The notes under the pieces: model-generated
Database searches by the model: none
What the model was told of the DNA's origin: nothing
Seen by the model: the letters and a program-made list of their open reading frames with translations, nothing else
Program-made: the position numbers and the translations under genes
From: Lunularia cruciata
Lineage: Eukaryota; Streptophyta; Marchantiopsida; Lunulariales; Lunulariaceae
Direction of reading: 5' to 3'
Assembly: GCA_948567375.1 (NCBI GenBank)
Contig: OX419761.1
Coordinates: 49,390,243 to 49,454,242 of the forward strand
Length of the DNA: 64,000 nucleotides
Part shown: positions 11,345 to 24,409 of the stretch, piece after piece
How positions within the stretch are numbered: position 1 is the first letter of the stretch
How the letters are laid out: every line of letters starts with the position of its first letter

Positions 11345-11371
11345 TTCTAGAAGGAAGCTTCTAGAAGCTTC
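11345..11371 (+). promoter_or_regulatory. Heat-shock-element-like array in the LTR
   Basis: The bases read TTCtaGAAg then GAAgcTTCtaGAAgcTTC, that is four perfectly spaced alternating GAA/TTC pentamers (bases 11354-11371) with a further TTC/GAA pair just upstream. This matches the nGAAnnTTCn consensus bound by plant heat shock factors. More GAAgcTTC pairs lie on both sides, ~140 bases upstream of a TATA box. Function is inference. Confidence 0.55.
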
Positions 11372-11513
11372 CAACTAGCTTAGCTTGCACACCAAGTAAG
11401 CGCCTTCTAGAAGGAAGCCTCTTGAGAAGCTTCCCAGTTCTCTTGGCTTGCACTCCAAGAAAGTGACTCAAGGAAGCTTCTTGAGAAGCTTTTCAAGAGC
11501 CTTGTATACTCCT

Positions 11514-11521
11514 TATAAATA
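11514..11521 (+). promoter_or_regulatory. TATA box of the family A LTR
   Basis: TATAAATA lies ~105 bases before the LTR end. An equivalent ATAAATAC occurs at the same place in every other family A LTR in the window, marking the likely U3/R start. Confidence 0.65.
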
Positions 11522-11626
11522 CAAGAGCCAAAGCTCATGCTAGGCATTCGGAGTTTTCTCTCATTCAAATGTCCCAATGTGAACTTCCTTTCTCCTATTT
11601 CTCTCCTTGATCTTGGTCTTTTACAT

Positions 11627-11641
11627 TGGTATTAGAGCAAG
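11627..11641 (+). other. Primer-binding site, tRNA-iMet type
   Basis: TGGTATTAGAGCAAG begins one base after the LTR end and resembles the plant initiator-tRNA-Met complement TGGTATCAGAGC. In the family this is where minus-strand synthesis is primed. Confidence 0.8.
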
Positions 11642-14600
11642 AATGGGATGGATGGAATTTATGGACCACCAAATCCACTTCTGCTAAACCATTGGGATTT
11701 TTGTGTCCAAGTACTACCCAAGCATTAGTTCACACAATTCATCACCTTGCGCTTTGGGTAGGATTTTCTACATATGATCACCTTGTCTAAGGAAACCTTG
11801 ATACTTCTTGTTGTAACTTATGGAGAATGGTGGACGTGCTACATCTATTTCTTAATAAATTAGATAATTGGGAGAAGTGGGATAGAGTAGTAGCCATGGC
11901 GACAATACAAGATGTTATCATTGTTATGCAATAATAAATCAAGCACCTTACTCAATTGTTGGATGAATGAGCCCATCAACAACAAGAACACATAGAGAGA
12001 GCACTAGTTCAAGATGGAGAAGATCAAATCCAATTTCCAAAACCCAAGGTGTTTGAAAGCAAGAATCTTTTGGGCATAGTGGAGAATTTTTTGTTTGACT
12101 ACGAACATTACTTTGAAGCTACCAATCTTCAAGATGAATGGAAACAAATTCTCTTGGCTTCTAGCCAATTGGATGGTGTGGCAAAGCTTTGGTGGTGATT
12201 CCAAATGGAGCGAGCTGAACGGTAGATTGTTACACCAATCTTAACATGAGAAAAATTCAAGGATGCAATACTTGGATGATTTCAAACTATAAATTTCACC
12301 CAAGTTGCACAAGATAAATTAGCGGAGTTGAAGCAAATTGGCTCTATGAGGAGCTATATCACACAATTTTAGAACATCATCATGTAGATTCTAGATATAC
12401 AAAAAGGTTCTAGATCAATTTGTAAGGAGCTTGAAGTCATGAACCAAATTGGAGGTGACCATGCGGGAACCACAAAACATGGAAATAGCCATGCAATTGG
12501 TTGAGCACTTTGATTCCTTGGTTGCAACAACTTGGTCTCAACCTTGACCTACACAAAGCCTAGCAGTACACTATGCACGAGTGGAGGAACCGGCACCAAT
12601 GGAGATTAATGCTATCCAACGGAGACCACTTGGTACGGCGGATAGAGAGAGATTGCAACAAAATGGTGGTTGTTTTTATTGTTGTTAGGTTGGACATTAA
12701 GAATGTTCACTTAAGAATGGGCGACCTTGACAAGTTGCCTAGATGGAGGTTGTGGAGTAGAATAATCAAGGAATGAGGAATCCCAATAGGAGATTTTGAG
12801 CCACCTACTAAGAGCTTGATTAGTTCCAATGGGATTGAATGCTTGACCTATGCAAGTTTTCTTCACTTGCAAGGTATGATACCTAATGAGGGTTGTAGGA
12901 TTTTGGTTGATTTTGGAAGTTTAGAGAATTGCATGTTTATGCAAGTAGCAAAAGAATTGGGTATTCATATCAAGCTAGTAATTGGAAGTAGATTGATGAT
13001 GGTGGATGGTAGAAAGGTTCTGCATTCCATACCTTGCATCTTGTTACCTTCAAGATTGAGAAGGAGTATTTGGAGTGTATGAGGTTTGTAGTGGCACCTC
13101 TACACTATGATGTCATTCTAGGATTAACTTGGTTTGAACATCATAAGGTTCAATTTGATTGGAATCGATAATAAATTCAAGTACAACACCAAGGTAGGAA
13201 TTTCTGATTAGGTTATATGGCACCTTTGAGTAAGGCACCAAGAATAGTTAGTCCTAGGATGGGAAGTTTTTCAAGAAGGTAGCAATAGAGCAAACCTTGA
13301 AGAGAGACGAGTCCCAAGATGGGAAGACTGCCAAGAAAGCAACCATGAGCAAGCTTTGAAGAAAGATGAGTCCATAGATATGAAGTTAATTAGTGAAGTA
13401 GCCATAGAGCAAGCTTTGGAGGAAGATAAGTTTTTTTGCGGTGTGGATCAAGCTGATTGCACAAGGACAATCTGAGGAGTGCCAAGAGCCTCATCAAGCA
13501 ATGGTTGATCAAATAGTTCAAGAGTTTGCATACGTGTTTTTGGATGATCTGCCAAAGGGATTACCCTCTGATTGTGGTATGCCATTCAAGATTGAGTTAT
13601 TGCCAAGGAGTACTCCAATGAGTAGACCAATCTATCAGCTCTCACCAAAGGAGTTGGAGGAGTTGCGAACAACACTTATAGAGTTGTTGAAGAAGGACTT
13701 CATATGACATATTATCTCTCCATAGGGAGCACCGGTACTATTCATTCCAAAGAAGGATGGAGGACTTTGTTTTTGTATTGATTACCATGGGCTCAATAAG
13801 CAAAAAGTGAAGAATGCATTTCCCTTGCCTTGGATCAATGACTTGCTTGAGAAATTGAGTGGAGCACAATACTTTTCCAAGTTGGATCTTTGCAACAGCT
13901 ATTGGCAAATCCCCATTGATAGGAAGGATGTGCAAAAGACTACATTTTGTACAAGGTATGGGAATTTTGAGTAGACAGTTCTACCTTTAAGGCTCATTAA
14001 TGCTCCAGAAATCTTCATGGATTAGATGCATTGGGTATTGGATGGCCTATTGGATCAATACATGGTGTTGTTCTTGGACAATATCTTAATCTATAGCAAG
14101 ACAAAGGTAAAACATGTGAATCATGTGCGAGAATTCCTAAGACGACTACAACAATGGAAATTTTACTACAAGAAGTCAAAGTGTGCCTTTTGGCAGAAGG
14201 AGGTTACCTTCTCGGGTCACAAGATCTCATCGGAGGGGATCAAGATGGAAGAGGAAAAATCAAGGTCATTATTGATTGGCCTACTCCAAAAGATGCTACA
14301 GAAGTACGGGCATTCAATGGATTGGTCAATTTTTATTGATGGTTTATCCACTATTATGCTCATGTGATGGCACCATTAACTGACCTCTTGGAGAAGAACT
14401 CAAGCTTCTAGTGGACCACCAAGCATGAAGAAGCATTCCAAAATTGAAACATATGGTGTCTTCAAGACTCATTCTTCAACCATATGATCCTTAGCTACCT
14501 TGTGTGGTTGATTTTGATGCTTCTAACTTTGCAATTGGAGCCGTGTTGCAACAAGAATTCCCAAATGGACTAAATCCCATTGCCTTTGTGTCTTGCCAAC

Positions 14601-16039
14601 TAAATACAGCTGAAAGAAATTACTCTGCTTGAGATCGGGAACAACTTGCAATGGTATATGCTACCAAGGTATGGAGGCATTATCTCTTGGAGAAACAAGT
14701 GATCATGTGAATTGATCACAAACTAATGTTGCAGACCTTACACTTGGAACACATGAAGAGTCAACATCATTGATGGGAGGAGCAACTCCAATTTTTTGAC
14801 ATCAAACTTGAGTACAAACCAAGTTGGTTCCATGTCATCCCTAATGCTCTATCATGATGACCTGATTTGAAGTCTCTTCTTCTCATCACGACGGCTATTA
14901 CAATGGTGTCAATTGACTCCAAGGTCCATAACAAGTTGTGGTCAGCTCTACAATAAGATCATGTCTTCCAAATGGTACATGATCATTTGACAACATGCAA
15001 CAAGGGGTACAGCACCTTCTCCTTCAAGGAAGGCCTTCTATTCTATGAGGACCGGATTTATGTTCCAGCCAAAGTTGATCTTTGACTTGTGCACTTTCAA
15101 GAAGCCCATGATTTACCAATAACTGGTCACATGGGTGTGGACAAGACCTTGGGTACCCTACAACACCAATAGTGGTGGCCCAACATGGCATAAGATGTTC
15201 AAGAGTTTGTCCAATCATGTGAGAGTTGTCAATGCAACAAGGCAAGTAACCAGAAGTTGAGTGTACTCCTTCAGCCACTCCCATTCCAACTACTTGTTGG
15301 GAACATGTGAGCTTAGATCCAATCACCTCCTTGCCCAAGACAAAGCAAGGTCACACAACAATTGTGGTGTTTGTGGATAAACTTAGTAAGCAAATCTATT
15401 TGGCACCAATGAGTGATATTGTGGATGCTCCAACCTGGGTGCAACTCTACTTTGACAATGTATTCAAGCATCATAGGATGCCGTGTGTACTCATCTCCGA
15501 TCGTGATCCTTGCTTCATTGAAAAGTTTAGCGAGCACTCTTCCAGATACTTGGCACCAAGCTTGCTTTATTCATCCTCAAATTGATGGACAAACTGAACA
15601 TGCAAATTGCACCTTGGAAGATATGCTTCGTGCCTTTGTCAACATTCACCATACTAATTGGGATGAATGTCTTGCAATAGTGGAATTTGCATACAACAAT
15701 TCTAAACAAGCAAGCACCGGATTCTCTCTTTTCTTTCTCAATTTTGGCCAAGACTCACTTGTTCCAAATTCCCTTCTTGCTCCTCCCCCATCTCATGTCC
15801 TCATACTTCCAACTTCTTGACCACTATCTCTCAATCCCTCCAACAAGCAAAATCTCATCTCCTTGTTGCTCAAAATTGGCAGAAACAATATGCAGATCAC
15901 CATCGCCGTGATCTCAGCTTTCAAGTTGGTGATAAGGTCATGCTCTCATCCAATAACCTCCCTCTCCCACTTGATACCCAAGTTCATAAACTCACCCCTA
16001 ATTGGATAGGACACTTTGATATCACCCAATAAAATAGGA

Positions 16040-19030
16040 TGATTGTAGCTATGAAAATAGTATTTGAGAGCAAAGTGCTTAACAAGCACTTGAAATTAGC
16101 AATGGAAAATTAAAATTTTACCAAGACTAGCTCTCACAAAGATACCACTAGTGAATATTTTGTGTGTGCACTATGTGTTAGAAGGAAAGAAACACTAATA
16201 TGAAGCATCATCAAAGATAACAACTCAAAATTATCATTCAATTAAAAAATCTCTCTTACTCCCCAAATCACTCTTTCACTCTCTTATACCAAAGCTCCTC
16301 TAAAATGGCTAATAAAGAAGACTTCAACCATACTAACATAAGTGATCCTTCACTCATATTCACATAGATAGCAACTTGAATTAGAGGTTACTCAAATATA
16401 ACAACCATAATAGTGGCACTTTGAATTAGAAAATCTCACTCTTCACTTTAGTAAAGATAGGTAGTACTCATAAAGCCTCATTCCCTTTACTATTCCATGC
16501 TCCAAGCTCACTAAGGAATGGATGTCTTTTATCTCTGAACTTCTCCTTATATTCTTCTCAAGTAATTGTAATAAATGCCTTGATAACTTGGTAAAAATTT
16601 TACTTAGCTACTTTATCTAAATTACACTAAATGAGTAATCTTAGTTCAATGGTTCTCACACATGGGTTTTTGATCTCACATCCTTCTCTTTGGAAACTTC
16701 CAAGCATATTCCTTAAGAATATAGAATTAATCCTTAGAATGTTCTTGAGTAACTTTTAAATATATTTTTTTGAAAAATTCTAGGAAATTCCTAGTAAATT
16801 CCTAAATTATTAAAGTAAATTTTCATACTATGAATCTCTTGCGCTTATACAATTGAAAAGGGAACTTTCAGACCTTATATTTGGCAGTCATACTTTATGG
16901 TACCTCAAGATTGCAAAAAGAATTTATAGAAATTCTTTATCTCACACAGTCCATTATATCATCCCTTTGTCATGGTTGACAATTGTGAGTTTCTATTGGC
17001 CAACAATGCTTTTTATGTATTCTACTACTTTTGAGTCAAGATTTTTGAGTCAACTTGAGTCAGGTATTGGAGATATGATTAGAGAAGTAATCCAGACTAT
17101 GGAACTAAGGATTAGAATCAAGAAATTTAACTTTTGTAACTTGTACTCGATTCTAATAAGGTCTTATTTTGAATATAAAGATTAATATTTTCAAGTTAAG
17201 TTGTAAGGTTTTTATTACCTGGAGTAGGTAAAAATCATGTAGTTGGCATGACTTACTCAACATTTGTAATAATTTGCTCTTAATTTTGAATTTGAATTTT
17301 GTCTTAGCAATAATTAGAATAAAATTGAAGGTTCAATGGGACCAATTATGATCCCATTCTAGAATGAGGGTTACTATTAAGTATTCCATGATATTAGCAT
17401 AAGCAGCCATTGACTATTATTCTTGAATCAATAAGGTCTCTAGAGCATGTTGATATCAATTACATATCCAGTATAGTGCTTCTAGTTAAATCTTTATAAA
17501 CTACTGTTGTAACCTTTTTCTTCCTTGCTATAACAGCATTATTGCACTTTGAGTGGCTTCCTTGTTAATGTAAATCAGTGTAAGATGAAACTATCTTATT
17601 TAACTTAAAGAGATTATTGTTTCTCTTTGGTTTTCAAAGTGGGTGGTTCCATTTAAACCATCTTATTCAAAAAGTACTATTCATTTAAACTACAAGTGTA
17701 ATTATTTTCTATGATGGTTGGTTTTTTATTTTATAAAAATACTATAAATAATCTGTATGAAATTTTTTGTGTTACATTTTCATTAAAAGTGACACTATAG
17801 ATGTAATTTGTAAAGTTACTCCTATTTTTATACCATCTTTAAGCTACATATTTTGAGTTTTCCATTTCAAATATATTTTTTCTCTACATCTTTTTTCTTC
17901 TTTGTATGTAATTCTTGATCTATCATATTGACTTTTATGCTCTTTTCTGTCAAAATATAAATGGTAATGTTTTGTAATCTACTTAAAAGTTTCATTCATT
18001 ATTGAACTCATGGGTACCTCAAAGAAAATTATGCTTCTTCTTTTCATATTTTACATTTATTGCTATTCAAGAAGCTATATGTAGTTCATTGGATATTTTT
18101 ATTCTAGAAATTTTAATCATTATCCTTTTACATCCATGACTTCTATGGATTTCATCTATCATTGTCATCTTAATGTTTGTCAAAATTGCACTTTTTTCTA
18201 TCTTTTTTATTCTTTTACTAGTAGTATGTAAATTGGTTTTACTTTATTTCCATCTTTGTCAGAATGCTCAGCCAATCCGTCTAGATTATATACTTTATAT
18301 GAAGACCAACGAATGAAAGTTTATCTTGAACTCTTAGTTTCACATGCTCTTATTCTCTTGTGAATTTATAATAACATTGATTAAGTTATTGTCCTCTATT
18401 TCTCTACGTTGATTTTCCTTCCAAATATATTTCTTTTGTTCAATCCAGTTGATGCCGTTACTTCGATTAAATATTCATTTCCTCGCTGTCCATTGTATAT
18501 GCTGCAAGTAAACCTCTCTCTATTTTTGTACATATGTAAAGCGTGTGTTTTTATGATGTTGTGAGCGAGTGTAACTTTTATTGAGATCAGGATATAAAGA
18601 CAAATGAGAATATCATTGCAGGGGGCGTGAATCATAGGAATTTCAAGAATTATTAGATATCCAAAGCTATTGTACGAGGACTATAAACTAATATAGAGCA
18701 TGCTCTATGTAAGTCCGTCAACAGTACAAAATATAGTAAATATAGTATTTTCATCATAATATAAGTCTTCGATAACACCCACTTTCTCAATGCGCTGCAA
18801 GGTGCCAAGATAACTGATGCAAGAGTGGGTTTATCGGAATTCTACGAGAATGAAATCACTACCATAAAATCTACAGTATGTCTATGCAGGTTGTTCATGT
18901 AAAGAACACACTAGAATCTAATGAGGCAATAAAACAGATTATGGAGATTTTCGAGAAAAAATAATAATAATTAACACAGAGATGTGATAATTGGTGAGAA
19001 TTTCTACACATTGATAATTTATGGGAATTG
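16040..19030. other. AT-rich stretch without recognised genes
   Basis: Only short, low-complexity reading frames occur on either strand and none resembles a known family. The composition is strongly AT-rich and I see no terminal repeats or RNA genes. Confidence 0.6.
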
Positions 19031-19035
19031 ACTTC

Positions 19036-19615
19036 CGTAAACTTTATAGGTCACATCGATATATACCCACTAATGACTTAAGAGACATCCGTAGATAGTT
19101 CTCCAAAACTCCGTGAGTGTCCCGCTGATGCCATTATAAGCGCAATTGCAATCCCTTAATGCCATTATCTCCCCACCCTAACTTTCTGTTCTTTTGCTGT
19201 ATAGACATTTATGGGTCATCTCGGTATTAGTCCCAATAATATTTTATAAAACCATCCATAAATAGTTCTCCGAGATTCCAAAAGTGCCCAATGGAAACCC
19301 GTAATCCCATTATCTCCCATGTCCCAGACTTTGTGTTCTTTTGCTTTGTAAACTTTTATGGGGCATCTCGTTATACACCCTAATATATGTTACGAAACCA
19401 TCCATAAGTGGTTCTCCGAAATGCCATATAAATGCCCACTTGGAATGCCTAATGCCGTTGGCTCCCGTCCCAAACTTTCTGTATATACCCCAATGCTGTT
19501 TTACGAAACCATCCATAAATAGTTCTCCGAAAGTTCATAAGTGCCCACATGAAACCTCTATTTCCATTATCTCCCGCCCCAAACTTTCTGTTCTTTTGCT
19601 GTGCCAAGGCAAACT
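19036..19615. repeat. Degenerate tandem repeat, about four units of 110-165 bases
   Basis: Four blocks share the ordered phrases (T)TATGGG(T/G)CATCTCG, ATACACCC-like, ACCATCCATAAATAGTTCTCCGA, AAGTGCCCA, CCATTATCTCCC and CCCAAACTTTCTG(TTCTTTTGCTG). The anchor TTCTCC recurs near 19099, 19265, 19411 and 19522. The units have drifted in length and sequence, so it is an old array. No coding sense is evident. Confidence 0.75.
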
Positions 19616-19649
19616 CGATTCTTCTTGAGTGGTGCTAAAACAACAAATG

Positions 19650-21250
19650 ATAAGATGACGGGTAGCGAGAGCAGCTTTAGTTGTAGCCTTCAAGCATATT
19701 CATTATCTGATTTGTATGGCATATGTTATGGCACATGTTGAATGGGATGAAAATACTCTAAATCTGCCACCAACTTGATTTGTGCGGGGAACAAACATGA
19801 ATGTCTCACAAGCAGTACCTTACCAACTGCAACAAGAAACGAAACCCCGAAGAACGTACTGAAAACGAAGTGATCAACAGTGGAAAGATCTCTCGATTAG
19901 AAGATAATTAGAGAAAAAGAAAAACCTTCAGACAATATACAAACTTGCAAACTTTTTGATGTTTATATTTCTTCTGATTTAACTTCCTTCTGGAACAACG
20001 GAGATCCGAAGTGATAGATTTAAAATGACGTTGATCATTATTTCCCTTGCTACCCATCACGAACAACTTCACCCGATGCCTTCATGGCTTGTCAGTGTAA
20101 TCACGTCAAAAGTTAACAGGTTGGATCCTGCACTTTATCCCCCTTATCCATTGCAAATTCTAAAAAAATCGTTATCAACTGATCGACATAAGTGATCGGC
20201 ACTAAGATTGTTTCAGACTTCCTTGGTGTAAGTCTTTGTCACCGAAAGTCGTACGATCCATTCACTCGGGTCTTTCTAAATTTCACATCGACCATGTTCT
20301 TCGCTGAGTTACGGCACCAGGAAGGTGGTAAATCTGCCAGGGCAGATTAAAATCGACAAATCCGCAACAGCTGGTACTTGGAAGCAGCTTATTGCTCACC
20401 CCAACTGGTCTCATCCAACAGAAAATGACTAAAGGTCGAAATAGTTGAAAAGTAAATTGAAGGGCCCGCGGTTGATGCCCGTGATTGATGACCCCTGATA
20501 AGGACTTCTCCGAGGGAGAAGAACCAAAATCCCCGCAAAGTGACTTCTATAACAGTAGAAACTTGGATGGAATGTATGTCCAGTCCCTAAACTCAAATAT
20601 ACTGGGTACTCCGTGTGAGTTAAGTTGTACAAGGACGGCTACTGTATACGTCCGCTAAAGTAGTTCGGGACATATATTTTAAACGCCTGTCCAGTAATAA
20701 GCGCAACCGGCCCAGGACATGTTGGCGCTGCGCACATACTTCGAGACAACCCAAAACTTTCATGGACTCGTCAATATTCTGAGTACAGGAGAGACAAATC
20801 ATGCATCTTGGACAAGTAAACTGTGGTTAAGACAATAGAGGTCTTGTGACATTGGCAAGAAAGCTGGATCTGAAGGAGCGTTTTTACCTACCTATCAAGG
20901 TCTGTAAAGTTCCATTGCGGTGACTACAAAATACCGATACTGTCAGAGAGATCTTATCTAACTCGCCCCAACCAAATCTGATATTGTTGCTGCAAGACAA
21001 CATCCTTTCGATGGTGTTATTTACGAGTTTCCGGATCTCCCGGCATGAGGCTACTGATAATGTTGGCTAATGAATAATCCACATGCCTGTGCAAAGAAGA
21101 AGATTGTGAAACTTCTGTGAAAGATCGCCAGCACTTTTACATACAATGACCAGGAGAGGAAGACGTTCAAAAAGCGACACAGCGTGATGAAATCGCATGT
21201 GAGGTGAAGAGTGAAGTGGGTTCTTGAACAAAATAAAAATGCAGATCTTA
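19650..21250. other. Unassigned stretch downstream of the pseudouridine synthase gene
   Basis: This is of more even composition than its surroundings and contains CpG, as does the neighbouring host gene, but no reading frame matches a known protein. Its upper part may hold the 3' UTR of the minus-strand gene that ends at 21256. Nothing else was recognised. Confidence 0.4.
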
Positions 21251-21255
21251 CAGGT

Positions 21256-24200
21256 CTAGCTCTGCGTATATTCAGGCGACGATACCTCCTCTAACTCAGC
21301 TAAATTTTCACCAGCTGCCGTACCTGCTTCCATCTTCAGGCGGCTTTCTTCTCTCCAGTTAGTCCATTTGGTCCTTACTTCTTCTATTTCTGCATCGTTG
21401 ATAAATCCTTGAGACTCCATGTTGTTCACCCAGAAGGTCCAGTTCGGCAGAGTCTCATCTAATAAGGGGGCCATTTTGGGTAGGAGCACATTCCGCCAGA
21501 ACAAATCTACATTTTCTTCTATAAGTTTAGACATTTGTAACTTTGGTAGCTCCTTCAACCTTTCGACACCAACCTCACTTTCACGAAATGCTCTTTCGCT
21601 TGCAGGGGCAGAGAGGACTCGAAAAGGGAAGAAGGAGTTTTTCGCAAGGAGAAGCCCCTCTGAAGGGGCTAACGGCAATATGACTCGAGAATGGCGACAC
21701 AAAGACAGAGATATGATGTCCTTCGGTAATAGACCCCTCGCAACACCAACTGCCGTCGCAACCATTTTCCTTATCTGCGGGTACATCCCAGTTTTGAGCA
21801 TAAGCCTAAGACTAGTCAACTGCCATGGTATAAGATTCATAGTCTCCCAAAGATTTAAAAGTACAGACCCTGAGGACAACAACAGCAAGAACTCACCTGA
21901 TGAACCATGAACGATTCACCGGAAATTGAAATACGGATGAAGCGGGCCCCATTGCTGATCTCCAATCCTCCGCAAGAACACTCTACAATTCGCCTGAAGT
22001 GAGATGGACCGAGTTTATCTGCCTTGTTGGGAGAACTTAGCCAGTATGCTTTGACGTCCACCATATCAGCTAGCAGGTTTGCATTCACATCAATGGTCTC
22101 TGCTGGAAGTTCTGGTTGATCTACATCCTCGTCTAGCTCGTCTTCAACTGCAACTTGAGTTTTCGCAGGAAATGGAGAGCGTCGCCGGCTGTTATTTTTT
22201 CCCCAAGAGCTCTTGGCATTAAGTGTGCTACTTCTGTAAAGCTTGCGCTGGGTGAAGTTGTGAAACGGAAACCTCCCCTTGAAAGAGCACCATGACAAGG
22301 GAAGAGCATTGTAAGCCATCAAGGAGACATTGATACGTCGTGCACTCGGAAAAGCCATGTAGATACTTGTATTAGAGTATCATGTCCATGGCACAGAGTG
22401 GGGTTAGACCAGCATGTTCTGGACATGACACCTTTATTAGCCACACCTTCGACATTAAACATCCTGGTTGGAAGAGTACGGAGTCAATCTCGGACAACTT
22501 ACCACAAACTGCTTAAGGATTCCTCGGAGATTCTCAATTCGTTCGCCAATGGCATCTGATGGAGTGTCTTCGGAAATTCCAATCAGAGAGGCAGGTAATA
22601 AGTAATTGTAAGTTCGTGTGCAACAGAAACGCCTCGCATCAAAAGACCTGGGCAGGACAGAGCAGACAATTGCTTTAGTTGCATGACAAGTGAGAATCGA
22701 GTCCACCGAAACGCACTTCTTCCACACATCTACGCACGAACAGATTCAGATGTGGGCAAATTCATATGTATGAAATAAACCCTTGACAAACAGAAAGAAA
22801 TCGCTGTGCAGCAAATTGCTAATATGGTCTCTGCCCACGAAGCTTTGGCACATGGCTAGCACTTTGCATTCTTCTTCGGGCAAGAATTTTGCAAGCGCCA
22901 TGCGTAGTCAATTGGAGGGATATTTAAAAGACTCAAACTCAGCTGTTATGGAAAGGATGGAAAACCATAGACCATCTTTTCGTAACTACAAGCACAATTG
23001 TTCTTATCTTGATATCATTTGGGTAATTCATTGAGGCGAAAATGACCACCAAACATATCAATGGTCCTAGTCTCAGTTTTAACTATAAATTCATACGTAA
23101 AATATTGCTGGCCGACCATCAAAGAGAGAACTATGCCAAGAAAGTTACTTGGTTACAGGTACAACTCCGAAGACCCGTATAGTAGGAGGAAGATGGACGT
23201 TGATGTTCCCGGCCAACTGCAAACCATCGGTATCAGAAGCCCAAGCAGTTGGCGGGAGCTCCATTTTCAAAGTGATAACAGTCGCCAACGAGTGAACCTG
23301 TACAATCAAAGCTTCAGAATATCATCACGGCAGACGTCAAACGTCTAGGAATACTTTCCCACATCGCTCTATAGACACAATTGCTAACGTTAGGGATTTG
23401 AACCTTCAGATGTATTTCCGGTAGATTGTAACCAGAGTTCGGAATTCCAGTTTACCCCTTTGTCGGTTCGACTGCTGCGTGACCAACTAATTTTTTCCAA
23501 GCTGCCATAGTTGGTTTCGAGAATACCTCCAGCTTTGAAAATGGCCTTCTCCAGCTCACCTTCGATTGCTGTATTGTACCAGGAACACCTCGAGTCAGGT
23601 TAAAGAACTTCAGCTACTTGTATCTAGGCGCGCAGCTGCACTGTATCTCTGTCTACTAAGCTGCATTACATAGTGAGCATCCAAAAGTACTCGGAATCTG
23701 AAGACGAGAGAATTTTTCGTCATGCCATTATATTTAATTCAGCAGGATTCTTCCGCAGTTTCATCCAGTATGTTTTAACTCTTGCGAACAACAAACTGTC
23801 AGAAGTTATCAAACCGTGTAACCGCAATACGATGACTCTGATTGATGAAGTAGCCACAAACTTGAAAGAAAGAAGAGTTGAAGCGTACCACTTACTCTTT
23901 ACGGCGTCAGGTCCCCGAACTATCTGAAGACCTAATCATAAGGTAGAAGTAAGTTTAGAAAATTGAAAGCCAACGACGATCGATCAGCGTGAAGCTCAAC
24001 ACTTGGTTTCTGATTGCAACAGTGAATCGGCAAAAGAAACTAATAAAGAACAATCCTGTTACTTCAAATTATGGCGAGATGCATGTAACAAGGATTGGAG
24101 GAGTTTAGCTTCACCTTTGTAGTCGGTCCCCACATAACCAACCCAAAGTGCTACTTTCTTCTTTCGCATGAACTGACTTCGATCTTCGGCCTCCTGTTCG

Positions 24201-24403
24201 ACCCCGGTTTCCGCTGTGGCACCAAAGCCAGAGGCTCTGTTCCTGTCGTGTGCAGCTCTTCCATTCGTAGAGACACCCCATTTCTTCTTTGAACTGAATA
24301 ATGCAACCAACTTGGTAGAAATGTGTCTCGAGTTCAGCTGAGTTCCACCGAGCGGGGTGCAACACCAATTACCTGTGGCAGGATTTACGCTTAGGTTTAC
24401 CAA
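21256..24403 (-). CDS. PUS1: tRNA pseudouridine synthase, TruA/Pus1 family (six exons)
   Basis: This enzyme isomerises uridine to pseudouridine in tRNA. Exons, on the minus strand: 24403-24115, 23568-23456, 23297-23149, 22647-22503, 22277-21897 and 21774-21256. All introns are GT-AG and the joined frame is 531 codons plus stop. Visible family blocks are [13 protein letters not shown] (exon 1), [15 protein letters not shown] and SRTDKG|VHSLAT across the exon 2-3 junction (the catalytic Asp lies in RTD), [17 protein letters not shown] (exon 4), GRFPFHNFT (exon 5) and [18 protein letters not shown] across the exon 5-6 junction, then [10 protein letters not shown]. An acidic insert lies in exon 5. 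The segment that normally follows YKG (a GLQ-type loop of about 12 residues) is not in these exons; a small in-phase exon between 24114 and 23569 may have been missed, or the gene is altered. The start Met is the first in the open frame; the first ~75 residues are unconserved and could hold a targeting peptide. Confidence 0.88.
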
Positions 24404-24409
24404 TTACAT

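Larger units (their letters stand above)
11200..11625 (+). repeat. 5' LTR of family A copy 1
   Basis: It starts TGTAACAATATGG and ends CTTTTACA, and is followed after one base by a tRNA-iMet-type primer site. The U3 part is built from about four ~55-60-base subrepeats, each with a GGAAGCTTCTTGAGAAGCTTCC-like palindrome and a TAGCTTGCAC-like spacer. Confidence 0.9.
11200..16031 (+). mobile_element. Family A Ty3/gypsy chromovirus, copy 1 (5' LTR, no visible 3' LTR)
   Basis: After the 5' LTR and primer site come Gag (~11950-12540; NLQDEWKQILLASSQLDGVA), a zinc-knuckle-like region (~12660-12720), protease (~12830-13120), reverse transcriptase (~13500-14340; IEPMVINT-type blocks replaced by clear ITSEG/KISSEGIKM and YSKTK segments), RNase H (~14460-14870) and integrase (~15080-15790; HMGVDKTLGTLQ zinc-finger region). 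Similarity to the 47-52 kb copy stops near the right coordinate and no 3' LTR follows. It has many breaks and looks old. It sits beside or inside the end of the previous chromovirus. Confidence 0.85.
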
